Assembly: GCA_002205965.3 (NCBI GenBank)
Contig: NADL03000691.1
Coordinates: forward strand, 620,001-684,000
Direction of reading: 5' to 3'
Length of the DNA stretch: 64,000 nucleotides
From: Kappaphycus alvarezii
Lineage: Eukaryota > Rhodophyta > Florideophyceae > Gigartinales > Solieriaceae
Numbering within the stretch: position 1 is the stretch's first letter; the number at the start of each line of letters is the position of its first letter. The position numbers were made by a program, and so were the translations under genes. The notes under the pieces were generated by a model. That model did no database searches and was not told where the DNA came from. It saw only the letters and a list, made by a program, of their open reading frames with translations. Of this stretch, positions 44,661 through 55,500 are shown piece after piece.

Positions 44661-45382
44661 TGATGTGCGCAAATTCGCACACGAAAAAAATCTAGATGAG
44701 GACCATAATTGTATACAGTATCGGAATTGGGAAGATATTTTACAGTTTTTGAATTTGTAAGATATTTTTAATTTGGGTGAGTGTGGCAAATTCGTCGGTT
44801 GATTTTTATTTTCATTTTAGGACACGCTGTCATAGTAGATGTCAGTACAGTTCCAGGTTGTGGGTGATACTACAAGTAGCTCTGAAAGGTTTATATAATG
44901 GCCACATCAATTCCCACCCCTGGCCGATGGGTGGCTGGCATGGGTATGGCACCTAGATATTTACCTTGAGGAAATATCTTCTAATAGTCTCTCTGGTTCA
45001 CTCGATTACCGTGAATACATTTTATGGTTATTAGTATGTTTGTTTGAGACTTTTAGGGTAGCCAAAAGTCTATATAAGCCGAGTAAACTGCTTCCTTTAG
45101 TAGAGGTGAAGCAAGTTGGTAGACAACTTCAAGCCAAGTCCCGAGTAGAAGGAAGTTGAGAGTCAACTTCAGACCCAAGAAAACTTTTTCTTACGCTAGT
45201 CGCAGAGCGTCGGTGGTAGACCCTGCCTCTTTACACTTGCTTTTAGCTTTCTCAACTCTCTTCTATATACACTCCCTTTTGTTCGTTCAACAATACCACG
45301 GTAGCACTTTTGTCGCTCGAAACACCTCCTCCTCAGGGTAATTGGTTCTGAAGATCTCTTCCCCACGGATTTACCCCTATCA
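44661..45382 (+). repeat. 3' LTR of gypsy element 2
   Basis: 722 bp, from TGATGTGCGC to CCCCTATCA, nearly identical to the 5' LTR, followed by the target duplication gtgag. TATA box at 45071-45078. Confidence 0.95.
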
Positions 45383-45387
45383 GTGAG

Positions 45388-45660
45388 CTCACTCAAGTTG
45401 TGTATTGCGGCATTTCATGAGTCGAAGGGGAAAAGGGGGAAGGTTTGGGTGACTTTAATGCTGGAAGATATATTCAGTCTATCCTTAAAATTTTAGACAA
45501 TCACCATCGACTCAAAAAAGCATGCAGACACAGAAATGGGGAAGTAATTACGCTCCCAAAGAGGCTAACTTTTTGAGACGGTTGTGGTTGTCTGTAAATC
45601 AATGGGATATATCGAATTATCTTCCAAGAATAAAACACCCAAAGTTTTCCTATCTCTACG
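45388..45660. repeat. Foldback-family arms
   Basis: A right arm (gaaggggaaaagggggaagg through gactcaaaaaagcatgcaga to aattacgctccc, about 45420-45545) is followed by a left-arm part (gagacggttgtggttgtctg, taaaacacccaaagttttcc, 45570-45650). The arms are out of their normal order, so this is a rearranged or double insertion. Confidence 0.5.
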
Positions 45661-45990
45661 GTCCGCACGTCGGGCCCAGCAAAGCCCGCACGGTACCCGG
45701 TCATGGAGCCCGTTCCCAATGGCCAACATTGCACAAGGCAAGACACCAAGGCTACAGGGAGCACCGCAGGGACAGACTTTTTCGACTTACATTCGTCAAT
45801 CCACTTGCTCTCTCTTACATACAGGCCCGTTGTTTCAACCCGTGACATCTTTGAACGCTGTGAGAGCGTCAAAGATCATTGAACACTGTGAGAGTGTCAA
45901 AGATCAGGAGGTATCAGCACTTAGTCACCACGGATGCCAAGTCCAGACTACTCTTGAAAAATGTATCAGATCTACGCCTGACTGACATAC
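45661..45990 (+). pseudogene. LINE-A ORF2 C-terminal fragment
   Basis: The frame encodes a diverged DRLFRLTFVNPLALSY with CFNP, followed after a frameshift by SLNAVRASK, the LINE-A C-terminal signature. A short tandem duplication (gaac-ctgtgagagcgtcaaa, period about 33 bp) at 45853-45905 disrupts it. Confidence 0.5.
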
Positions 45991-46668
45991 CCGCTGACAA
46001 ACGTTGCTACCCTCGTCGCCGTACGGGCCGTATAGACCTTTGGGGGTGCGATATGTCCTTATGCGAAAACGTGCTGCGGCGACGGTTTGTCAAACTCAGC
46101 AGGCCCTACGACTGGCCTCACACCAGCCCTGCGAGGTCGTACCTGATGACTGTGCCACATTTTCAGGATCTCCAATACACAGACCTGCCCCTCTAGTCGT
46201 CAGAAAATAGCCGTCCTCCAGCCCTTATCAGTAAAGCTCTCCAATTCCCCCCCCCTTTACTGGACTACTACTAGCTTCTTCCCCATTACCATGTCTGCAT
46301 GCTTTTCTGAGTCGATTAAGGTTCCCTGGAAAACGTTAGGATAGATCTAATGTATTTTCTGTAATACTGAAAATGGTACCCCCTCGTGTAATACAGGAAA
46401 TGGTCCTCCCAAAGGGACTAGCAACTTATAACGATACTGCCCTGACACCGCCTACTTTCCTTTCCAAGTTTGTCTGCCATCCTCCCCAGATATTTTAATA
46501 CTGTACTTTCTCCTCCTAAGCAGCGTTTTACTTCCTTTTTATCTACCTTATAACGATATTCTGTGTGCTGAGTCGAACTGGTCGAGCTAATGGTGTGTAG
46601 AACAGTGTGCACAACAAGATGGGAGGTGCGCAGAGCGCATACCATCGAAGTTTATAATCGAAAGATAA
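45991..46668. other. No gene; one foldback arm
   Basis: At 46235-46375 a foldback left arm (gagtcgattaaggttccctg, ggatagatctaatg) is visible. The frame at 45879-46196 continues from the LINE fragment but shows no known motif. The rest is unrecognised. Confidence 0.4.
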
Positions 46669-46833
46669 TGGTACTTATATATCTTAGTACAACATAACAT
46701 GGACAGGTATTAAAGACGTAAACTGTTGCCACTGAGAACTTGTTGCATGAATCGTAATGCCACCAATCGGAAACATTGTATATAACAGTAGACGGTTGTA
46801 ATTGTCGGTTCATGTCGACGAACACTGGTAGCA
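46669..46833 (-). repeat. 3' LTR of the copia element
   Basis: On the plus strand it reads TGGTACTTATAT to GGTAGCA. It matches 50948-51120 along its length (acataacatggacaggtatt, gagaacttgttgcatgaatc, ggttcatgtcgacga). LTRs this short are known in Ty1/copia elements. Confidence 0.8.
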
Positions 46834-46853
46834 GTTGCTTATTCAAATTAAGA

Positions 46854-46866
46854 TTCCTCCTCTTTT
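46854..46866 (-). other. Polypurine tract of the copia element
   Basis: AAAAGAGGAGGAA on the minus strand, 20 bp before the LTR start. It would prime plus-strand DNA synthesis. Confidence 0.55.
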
Positions 46867-46899
46867 AGCTTTCGTTTCAGAAACGAGGTTGAATTCGAT

Positions 46900-48200
46900 G
46901 AAGAATCGTTCGGTAAGTAGTTTTAGTTGTAGCGCATCGGTAGGGCTAACGTACTTATTCCTTAAGTTATCAGTAAGGTTGATACAACCGGGTATCCACG
47001 ATATTTTGTCTACAGCTCAAGTTTGGAACTCGAATCTTATGCAACCAATGTCTACGCGGATTGATTTATCGATGGAGTTCTTCTGAATGGAAAAAGAAGT
47101 GATTACAGCTTTCGAGTCTGCGCAGAGCTATACCTTAACACCAATACCGAGTAGTTCCGAGTAAGCCTTTGAAACTGTCTTACCATCATTGATGCCTTTA
47201 GCAGCAGCACATATCTCAGCAGCTGCCACACTTCAAACCGGGTTTTTTTGCCTTATGTGACATCCAGGATACAACATGGTAGATGGAGCTGTTTTTCATC
47301 TCTCCAACTAAAATGACAGTCAGAAAAACGAGCTGGCCGCCGTCATCAACGTGAGAAGCATCAGAAAATACAAGCACAATTAGTTGATACTTTCTTTTAT
47401 ATGTTCGCCTCTGGTTGGCAATTTAAGTCTCAAATTTCTTTAGCTTTCGTAATCCATTAACTTGCTCGAAAAGATGACAAACCTTTAGTTCAGGTGCTTT
47501 CTGTTGTATATAGCTTGCCATGAAAGAACAGAAGGGAGATGCAACAGTCCCTATCCATCCGAATGAGCTATTTTCGGAGGCAAATACTTATTTCTCAATC
47601 TTGTTAAGAGTCTGATCAGACTGCTTTCGTCTGTTTCGAGTGATTGGATACTCTTTGACAGCTTCTCAATTATCGTCCGCATCAGTCTCTATATTCTGAT
47701 CCCTTCTTGCTTGGTATTGATGCCAACGTATCCTAACTTTCAGGGTCCATGATTTACATCACCGAACTTAAATGTTTAGTCAAATTCTTCAATGAAATTT
47801 TGTGAACGGTTCACTTCACCGGCACCTTTAAGATCATCAACAATTTTTGCGACAAACCGAACCACTTTTTCTTCTTCTTTCTTATAAAATGGCTGAAGGA
47901 CGTGTGTAGACTGTGAAAAACAAATGTCGAGCATGAGTTTTTCTGACTAGTTTTGCCACTTTGCATTTGCATCTAACAGACGGTAAGATGCCGTCAGTAG
48001 CGTCCATAAATGCGCAAATTTCATTTAGGTTTCTTTCGAAGGTCAAACATAAACATATCTATGTGCTTATCCAGTTTGAATAAAGGCACCTTTCACATCA
48101 GCTTTGTACATTTTCCAGCGAAGCACGGAGGCGATAGACTCAATAATTCGTAAACCAGTTTGAGGACATGTTGTACAATCTTTGCTTAGCATGTTCTTCA
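46900..48200 (-). pseudogene. Copia reverse transcriptase and RNase H relic
   Basis: Minus-strand motifs in order: YKADVKGAFIQTG (first RT motif, near 48090), HLWTLLTASYRLLDA (near 47990), VRFVAKIVDDLKGAG (catalytic DD, near 47840) and, further left, LVFSDASHVDDGGQL (RNase H, near 47360) with HKAKKPGLK. The spacing fits copia Pol. At least six stops or shifts interrupt it. Confidence 0.8.
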
Positions 48201-48464
48201 TGTCATCTTCATTCCCATATTGAGCACTTATTGCTTTAAGCTTTAGACTTCGGTCATCATTGCATTTGATTTTGAATAGCGTGTGGCTGCTAGTGTAGCA
48301 TCATGTGGAATATTAACATGCGGTACGGAGCGTACTGTCATTCCAAAGGTCTCCTCTTCCTTATTATAGACGTTTGCCGGTGGGTAATGGTCAAATCCTT
48401 GGGCTTAATGCTTCGAGAACTATTTGTTTCCAAAGTAATCCAGCATTGACTCGATAACACTACT

Positions 48465-48680
48465 CTATTGACAGGAAACTTCTAGATGAGGGGAAAATGC
48501 ACTGGAGCTTGCAGGTAGTGCATCACTGAAATTCCATACTTCCTTCGACATGTCTAAACATTCAGCATCACCATCTTCATATTGTATATTGAGACGTCCA
48601 TCATTAACCTCGGAGTGAACTGTTCCAGGATAACATTCTTTATCGACGGGCCAAAACACAGAAACGTTGTCTCCGACGGT
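48465..48680 (-). pseudogene. Tudor-like domain between copia integrase and RT
   Basis: An open stretch encodes VFWPVDKECYPGTV, then NIQYEDGDAECLDMSKEVW. The arrangement of W/Y, Y-P-G and Y-x-D-G-D-x-E resembles small Tudor/Agenet-type folds, which are known in polyproteins of some protist and algal retroelements. It may tether integration to chromatin; that is inference. It is followed by the RT region. Confidence 0.55.
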
Positions 48681-49860
48681 TAGTTCAACATGTGAGGACT
48701 ACAATGAGAAATCTGCATCAGTAGAGCATTCAAACTGGTCACGATGATTTGAGTCATCCTTATTAAGATCGAAAGAGTCCAATATTACATTTCCGACGTC
48801 ATGTAAGGCATCAGGTAGAGTTTCAATGCCATCTTGAACTAAATAAGCAAAGCTCTCATGTGGAAAGAAAGGCCTGGTTTCTTCAAATGCCACAGTGAAT
48901 TCTCGACCTCTTTCTCCGAGAACTGCAATAGAACGGGCCTTTTGGTCTACAGATAAGTCGGGCTTGGAACGGGTCCATTTACCCCTTATTCGTGATCCTT
49001 CTTTTGATATATATCGATAATTTCACCGACAGCTAGCAGAGTCTCTGTTACAGATTTGGAGTGTAGAATGCTCAGTAACTTTCGTCGAGCATGTAGCTGG
49101 TTACGATCATTTCGAACATCATCGGGCACAGCAGTATAATTTGGCTTAGACGCCACTGGCTTAGAGAAGCCTTTAGCCATTTCAGAGCCTGAAATTATAT
49201 CATTATCATAAAGATAATTCGAGATTGAAACAGCCCTCTATGCATTGAGAACTGGATCACGATCTGCGCCAGAATAATGTTTTAAACGAATAAAAACACT
49301 TCTAATGACGGTATGCTTTGACTCAATGGCATTTTTAGAATTGGAAACTGGTGGGACTGATTGCAGAGGAATGCACAGTTTGATCATACTCTTAAAAAAA
49401 CTCCCGACTGTAATGCTTTATCGGCACGAATAGAGTCGGGATACCAAAATTGAGATATCCAGCATGCCTGGAAGGCAGCAACAACTTCCTTAAGAGCAGC
49501 AGAGCTAACCGCGTGAGCTGCTCAATATCTGGAAACAAGTTCCATACAATGCATGAGGTGAACATCGTCAAGTTACAGATGATCAATACAAATAATTTCG
49601 TTGAATTCCTTTGATAAAGAGCTTATAGATAATGTGCGGCTTGGCTCCGGGTAAGATGTAGATCGACAAGCTGGACAATTTCTAATAGTTTGACCACGTT
49701 ATGATTCTACGGCATCGTTCAATATGCCATAACTCTCGAGTAATAGCCTAAAATCAGTGAAAATAGCATGTCCGCAGACATGCTTGTGAACCTTCTCAAT
49801 GATTGCATTGATCCCCGACCAAATTAATGTTTAAATTGCGACTGCACTGAGGCAAGATAA
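48681..49860 (-). pseudogene. Copia integrase relic
   Basis: The zinc-binding part is seen as VHKHVCGHA with a downstream CPACR. It is followed by NEIICIDHL (first catalytic Asp near 49590), VSSAALKEVVAAF with FWYPDSIRADKA (second Asp near 49430) and the C-terminal KPNYTAVPDDVRNDRNQLHA and GEIIDIYQ (49130-49000). Stops and shifts lie between the blocks. A further open piece at 48893-48699 links it to the Tudor-like domain. Confidence 0.75.
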
Positions 49861-50947
49861 AGTAGACCCAGCTTTGCGATAGGATGCAAAGAGATTAAGG
49901 AGTATCAAACTTAGAAAGTTCTCATCAGTGATTTATATCGAGTCGGTCTTGCCATCAACCATAAATAAAATTGCGTTTCAGTCTATTTGTTCTAAATTAG
50001 CTTCGAGCATAAAATTTATTCCAGTGACTCACTGCGAGGAGCCATCAAGAACTAGGTGGAGGGTAATGCGGACGGGATTTCCACGGTCAGACTCACCCGT
50101 GAGGACAATAGATCCAAGTAAGGGACGATCTGGATTTGCATGCTTTTCTTTCCCGTATTGCCAATAGTTATGACATAACAACGACTTTGTAATATCGTCA
50201 AGTCCGGAGTTAGACGGTAGGCCAAAGTGATCAACCAAGAGATTGAGCTCGACTTGCCCTACTGCAGAATAGGGTGCCCATCGTTTACTAATGGACCGAG
50301 TTAAATCGAGGACAAGGTACTATCTGAAGAGTCCACGAGATTGGCCATATTAAATGAGACGGCTTTCTTTCGACCATCCCCATTCTTATTCTGAGCAGAG
50401 GTAGAATTGTACGAGATGGGACGGAATTCAGTAGAACTACTCATAAGACGATCAAACGATTTGATATGCGGTGGTAGAGATCCGCCAGGATTATGTTTTC
50501 GTTTCCAGTGTCCAGATTTGCCACACAGGTCGCATGGATACTTCATTGAAGGGTGCTGTCTCTTATAGTTACCCTTTTCTCATTATATTTGTTACGATTA
50601 TGTCCGATAATACTTGAGCTTGCGCTCAACAGGTCACTATCGTGATCAGTGCACGATGACTTGTCACACTTCTTAATAACTGAAAATACGGACTGATATG
50701 TAGTAGCACCGAGACATTCATCGTTAGTGGATTGTGCATTTAATTTATCATCAGACGGGGCTGCTGCAGTCATCACTGACAGTGTCTGAGAGTCGTCAAT
50801 TGCGGAATTAGATAATAACGTCAAGGCTATAATGCACTCCGGTAGCTTTCTTGTACTGGAAGTTGAGGTAAACATAGCCACTTGGCCAGAGAATCGAGAT
50901 TCTAAGCTCTTTATCGTCTCTGAGTTGCTCCACCGAGTACTTAACAA
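49861..50947 (-). pseudogene. Copia Gag C-terminal part and protease region
   Basis: A frame starting directly at the LTR (50947-50543) has SLESRF and a Ser/Asp-rich spacer. It shifts near 50560 into KYPCDLCGKSGHWKRKH, a zinc knuckle whose last ligand is His instead of Cys. Further left, LTGESDRGNPVRITLHLVLDGSS (50110-50035) could be the protease region with an Asp-Gly-Ser active site. The usual 5' leader and N-terminal half of Gag are missing, so the 5' end was deleted or lies in another arrangement. Confidence 0.6.
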
Positions 50948-51120
50948 TGGTACTTACATATATATATATCATAGTACAATATAACATGGACAGGTATTAA
51001 AGACGTAAAAGGCTGCCACTGAGAACTTGTTGCATGAATCATAGTGCCACAAATCGGACACATTGCATATAACAATAGACGGTTGTAATTTTCGGTTCAT
51101 GTCGACGACCACTGTTAGCA
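50948..51120 (-). repeat. 5' LTR of the copia element
   Basis: 173 bp, on the minus strand TGCTAACAGT to GTACCA. It differs from the 3' LTR at many sites and has a longer AT run (tacatatatatatatc), which shows age. Gag-like coding begins immediately after it, with no clear primer-binding site. Confidence 0.8.
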
Positions 51121-51129
51121 GTTTTGTTT

Positions 51130-52342
51130 TAAAATGCATACCTTTTTATCAAATTCAATCCTCATGTAGAAAATTCACGGAAATGCGCTACTATAATTTC
51201 GATTTTAACTTTTAAATAACGACTCCGGTCCGCCACTAAGGTGTAATTAAATCCATTTTACCCAACCTTTTTGAGATTCAATAACCTCTACACACACTAC
51301 CCGTCCCTAACACTCTCTATTCTCCATCCACAATCGCTCCATTCCACTTACAAACGAAATGAAAAACCTTCTCCCCTCCGCCTCCATTATGCAAAATCGC
51401 CACACCCGCACCCTAAACTCCATTCCCCTACTCCCTTCGGACCTATTCACCATGATGACTACCTCCGCCGACAAACCAAAAAAATAGCGATCGAATTCGT
51501 ACGTCGCTAGCTCATCGAGGAGGTGGAGGAGGTACCTGAGGGCAGGAGTGGGAATTCGAGGACGGAGCTTGAGCGAACTTCGAGGAGTGGGAAGCCTCGG
51601 AATCAGTCTCCGCAGTTAACGAAAAGGAGGCCGAGGAGAAGGAAGACGAGGATGACGACGAGGACGAGAAGGATGAAGGAAAGGAAGCCATGGGAAGTGT
51701 TGGACTGGTGGGGCCAGGACTGGGATGTATGGAACAAGTGTTACCAACGCTGGAACCGGATGGGAATGTTTTTAGTAGTTTAGATATCTCCCAGGAGGGA
51801 AAGAGAGCTATGAGCTGTTCGCAGGTATTTGTTGGGGCTGATCGGGGAGCATGGATGTTTTGGAGGATTTTTTTGTATCCGATGTAGAGAATACAAAAAA
51901 GGAGGACCATATCAAATTTTTGTTTCTTAAGTATCTTTTTTTAGAGTATATCAACCACACAAAGAGTTTTTATGATTTTAGTTGTATCTTATGTCATTTT
52001 GTTTGGACTTTAGTGGAGGCTAAAAGTCTATACAAGCTGTGTAGAATGCTTCATCATGGAGAGTTCAAGCCAGTTGGAAGACAAGTTCAAGTCAAGTCCC
52101 GAGTAGTAGAAAGTTGGGAGTCAGCTTCAGACCCAAGATTTATTTTTCCTACACTGGTCACAAAGAATCAGTGGTAGTCTCCACTCCTTCTATACCTGCT
52201 TTTAGCCCTCTCAACTATCTTCCTTACCCACTCCTTTTTGTTTTGTCAACTGTAACACGGTAGCACTTTTGACGTTTGCAACACCTCCTTCTTATAGTAA
52301 TCGGTTCAGAGTCTCTCTTCTCCGGAAGATTCACCCCCATCA
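51130..52342 (+). repeat. Long-type gypsy LTR (solo)
   Basis: It ends CCCCCATCA at 52342. The R/U5 part (agtctatacaagctg, aagtcaagtcccgagtagta, cacggtagcacttttgac) is clear from 52010. Upstream lies the U3 reading-frame region of the long form. The 5' boundary next to the copia element is unclear. Confidence 0.65.
51440..51890 (+). pseudogene. U3-encoded acidic ORF of the long LTR (second copy)
   Basis: The order seen in the LTR at 30921-32261 is repeated. A PIHHDDYLRR segment ends one frame near 51510. Another frame, open from about 51580 to 51887, encodes a strongly acidic stretch (EKEAEEKEDEDDDEDEKDEG), then GLVGPGLGCMEQVLPTLEPD and SLDISQ. The last part lacks the GGMDIL and FGSD motifs because of substitutions. 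It reads in the sense direction of the LTR. This copy has the longest acidic region. Confidence 0.5.
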
Positions 52343-53311
52343 TCTTCCAATAGTAAAACACCTAAAACTTTCCCCTCCACTGACGAGTAAAAGGGAGGGA
52401 GGGTAATAAGCAAAAAACAAAACGCATTATATTTTATGATTTCAATTGAGCGTGTTTCTGTATAATAATAATTTCCAATCATGAAAACCGTACCATTGCA
52501 TGACTGGTAATATTTCTCACGAGCTTGTTGACCACAGAGACCGCTGGCGGCTACAATGCTCCGAGAGTTGAGATATGGAGAGGATCTACCCTGATCTACT
52601 CTTGGCATTCAGCTAGAAAACCTTGGGTGTCCACTTTTTCTCGGTATGGGCTGAGTTGAGGCTGCTGAGCAGGTTGATGAATGTTTGCGATTTGGAATAA
52701 AAGAGGGCGAGAGGTTTGACGAATATTAATATTACGCAAAAAATTTAATATACATCCTGGTTTCCTATAGGTGTGCTAAACTATGGTCGAAACCTTATAA
52801 GTATGTAACAAAGCACTCAACGTGTAGAAGTCGTTAAAATATTACTCAAGCTGCAACGATTATTCACATGGCGGGCTTGCATCCCTTGAAGTTCAAATAA
52901 AAAACGAGTATCGAAATCCCGCAGCTCGAGCTTGGCGGACGAATGTCGGTGGCTGGCTGCAAAACAAGCGACGATACGGAAAAATGTAGAACCACTGTAC
53001 ACTAACCAACCTTAATTTTCGGTGCTCACGGGCACCATTAAAATATAACTGGAGCCACAGTTCGCCGTTGCGCGAGAAGTTTGCGTGCTCGGCGAAAGAC
53101 GTAGCGGTGTCCGGAGAGGAAGCACTGCACGGAAGGCGCCGGTGTACGTCAGGGTAGGCCAAATAACATCCAATGCGATATTTCCATGCAGAAAGAAGGC
53201 TAAGAGTGTGACGTTGTAACCGGAGAATGGGCTTTTAACGAGCGCAATCATACCAAACTTGTTGTAGTATCGATGGAGGGCATTGCGAAAAACGTTTTTA
53301 TGCCGAGTTTG
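52343..53311. other. No gene; foldback trace
   Basis: The LTR is followed at 52343-52385 by cttccaatagtaaaacacct and a tttcccc string, the centre of a foldback arm. No coding motif is seen in the frames at 52306-53251. Confidence 0.45.
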
Positions 53312-53615
53312 CTGTTGAAAACGTTAACATCTGAGCCTTATGTGCTGTTCCTTCTATATCTGAGCTGACCACAGCATATATGTATCAACACCCCCCTCGC
53401 TCAGAGGCACAACCAAAAGATGCTTGTCGAGGGGTTCAGGGCTTGCACAGACCAATATAGTAATGTCTCGAAAAAATATCCCACTCAGTGCACCCAGCGG
53501 TTTTCGAACAGCGGCAACGTCAACTGGGCCCATAATCTGTTGAAAACGTTAACCATTCAGTCACAGGTGCTGGTGCTTGTGCATCGGAGTGGATCACAAA
53601 ATATATATATCAATG
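53312..53615 (+). repeat. Two copies of a promoter-like 80-bp block
   Basis: Blocks at 53312-53393 and 53537-53615 share ctgttgaaaacgttaac at the left and a cacaaaatatatatatcaa-type AT tract at the right. The offset is 225 bp. The AT tract resembles a TATA region, but no gene of recognised type follows. It may be part of an unrecognised repeat. Confidence 0.4.
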
Positions 53616-54349
53616 TTTGCCTGTCATCGAGCTTGCAGTTCAGGAAACGTTGGCCCATCGAGTACAAAACTGAGGCGACGTCAGTGGAATTGTGACAGCA
53701 GACCAGGCACAGAGATTTTCCCAAGAAAAGTGGGATACCGAGACGAAGGGCGACAGCAGTTTTCCAAGCAGGGATGCTAAATATGTGCCACAATGCGGGT
53801 TGGAAAGATCAATGAAGAGGGAAGAGAATTATTTAGTACGCAACGAGAGGAAAAAAGCGGAATCCGCAGTGTCGATGAGGAGAAACGTGCAGTCGAATGC
53901 GAAAGCGTGAAGTTTCGGAGGTGATAGCGGACTGGGGGTTTTCACCTTGAATTGGGGAAGTGCAGTCCTGTGAGAGTGCGGTTGGGATAAATGAAGAAGA
54001 GAGGGAAGATTAACGGTTGGGTAGAAGCTATAGATATTGCGGATGGCGGGAATTCACCCAAGTCAGGGTCATTGAAGGAAGCAAGAAGGATGGACAGGAT
54101 TGAGAATGAATCGATGAATCAAGCGGCGTACATAGATACGAGGAGAGCAGAGGTTTGAAGAAACCCAAAGATTTCCTGGCAGATTAGCAAAGAGACCGGG
54201 ATCTTCGAATTGTTGTGACAGGATTTTCGTAGCTGCTTAAATGATTCCCTCTGCTTCTAAGCAAAGTTGAGAGGCAGGAAAAGATATAATCAGAGCCAAA
54301 TAGTCCAAGAAGGAGGCGTCATAAGAGACAATTTGGTATAGCCTACCCC
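53616..54349. other. No supported gene; inverted LTR trace at the end
   Basis: Purine-rich short frames at 53690-53910 have no motif. At about 54283-54345 an inverted gypsy U5 trace (gataatcagagccaaatagt, aagaaggaggc) abuts a direct one, so LTR ends lie head to head here. Confidence 0.4.
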
Positions 54350-54504
54350 TTCGGAGTTGGCTACTGGTTCAGTCACTCAGCGTGTGCTCTCACTTCTCTC
54401 TACCACATGATAAAGTCTACCGTGGCGCTTTAGTCGCTCACAAAGACTCTCACCTCGGGTAGCCAGTGTTCCCCTCTTTCTTCCGCGTCATTTTCATCCT
54501 ATCA
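54350..54504 (+). repeat. Partial 5' LTR of an older gypsy relative
   Basis: It contains cgtggcgctttagtcgctca and ends TCCTATCA at 54504, followed by TT and TGGTAATTATGTAGAGGG, a primer-binding-site equivalent. An inverted LTR of the same subfamily lies at about 60772-61375. Confidence 0.6.
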
Positions 54505-54603
54505 TTTGGTAATTATGTAGAGGGGTCTTGCACCAGTAGCACGATTCCTGTTGGTTTATTTATAAAGTCGTAGGCTTGATCAGTCACTATAATCCTTTTT
54601 GAA

Positions 54604-55500
54604 TGATGGACTCCAACAAAGCTTACTTACAATTCAAGGGTAGCAGGGATGAAAACGTGGAGGAGTTTCTGTGTACATCATACAATGTTTTGATGAGAAG
54701 GTAGAGCGACGAGGAGAAGGCTTCAAGTGTTTTGACCTACTTTTCTGGGAATGCGAGGTAAAATACAAGGCAAATTTTATATCTAGGTTATCCTTAAATG
54801 AAAATAAAAGTGACCTGAACAAAGTTTGTGCATGGCCAGTCAAGAAGTAGGCAAGGGTGGTAGAGCCTAACAAAGATTCGTAATTCTATCGAAACTCGTT
54901 TAGATTTGTAGGATTTCTTGGGTTCATTGGTTAGAGTGGGCGGGCTTGACGAAAGATCATGGTTCAACAACGAAGCAAAGGACGGATGCTACGCAAAGAA
55001 GCAACAGGCGACAAACGCCTGGTGGAATTCCTTCTCGTTCATGAACCTCGCATGTTCAGTGATCTGAAGGACGAGATCGTGCAATAAGTCAGGAATTCGA
55101 AGACCTTCCAGTCGCTGGGTTCCCAGCAGGGGGAAAGCTATGGGAAAGAAGTTATCTTTGACCCCGAACAGAATAACTCTAGGACCGCCAAGTGTGAAGC
55201 GACGTTAGAATCTGTTTGAAGCTATGTCAGGAAGCCCGAGGAGAAAATGGAAAACCATTTCGATAACCGTTTGGACTTGATAACTTCTCAACTTGAGAAT
55301 CTATCCCTAACTACTACGAGGAATCAGACTGCAAGCAAGAAGACGGAGAACGTGTTCTCCTACTGCAACAAGCCGAGACAGTTCGCTAACTGGTGCCCTG
55401 AGAACCTGGACTGGAACACACGTTGCGGATAATGCAGCCAATACGGGCATCATTAGACTTATTGTTGGTCGAAGAATTGGCGTCAGAGTGGAATAACGGA
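54604..55500 (+). pseudogene. Gag relic of the older gypsy relative
   Basis: It aligns with the Gag of gypsy elements 1 and 2 at low similarity: MDSNKAYLQF, ENVEEFL, DEEKASSVL, MLRKEATGDKRLVEFLL, NHFDNRLDLITSQLE, then a damaged zinc knuckle (YCNKPRQFANWC, where Gly-His has become Arg-Gln) and a second with stops. Many stop codons are present. It defines a distant subfamily of the same lineage. Confidence 0.75.

Larger units (their letters stand above)
37882..45382 (+). mobile_element. Gypsy element 2: complete Ty3/gypsy LTR retrotransposon
   Basis: It has two nearly identical LTRs of about 720 bp and a perfect 5-bp target-site duplication, gtgag, at 37877-37881 and 45383-45387. Inside are a primer-binding site at 38605, gag, protease, reverse transcriptase, RNase H and integrase in Ty3/gypsy order, and two extra ORFs before the 3' LTR. 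Several single-base indels break the polyprotein, so this copy is probably not autonomous, though the close LTR match argues that insertion is recent. Comparison with gypsy element 1 shows which copy carries each error. A short purine-rich tract (gcgagagggcg) precedes the 3' LTR. Confidence 0.95.
46669..51120 (-). mobile_element. Ty1/copia-type LTR retrotransposon, nearly complete but decayed
   Basis: Direct repeats of 165 and 173 bp (46669-46833 and 50948-51120) bound a 4.1-kb interior. On the minus strand the order is Gag with a zinc knuckle, protease region, integrase, a Tudor-like domain, reverse transcriptase and RNase H. Integrase before reverse transcriptase is the Ty1/copia order. A polypurine tract (complement of ttcctcctctttt at 46854-46866) precedes the 3' LTR. 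Frameshifts and stops are frequent throughout. The outer flanks (gataa, gtttt) show no target duplication. The copy is older than gypsy element 2. Confidence 0.85.

Noticed and set aside
46669-51120. Assigning the copia interior to the gypsy group because of its zinc knuckle and integrase
   Set aside because: Integrase precedes the reverse-transcriptase motifs (KADVKGAF, KIVDDLK), which is the Ty1/copia order.
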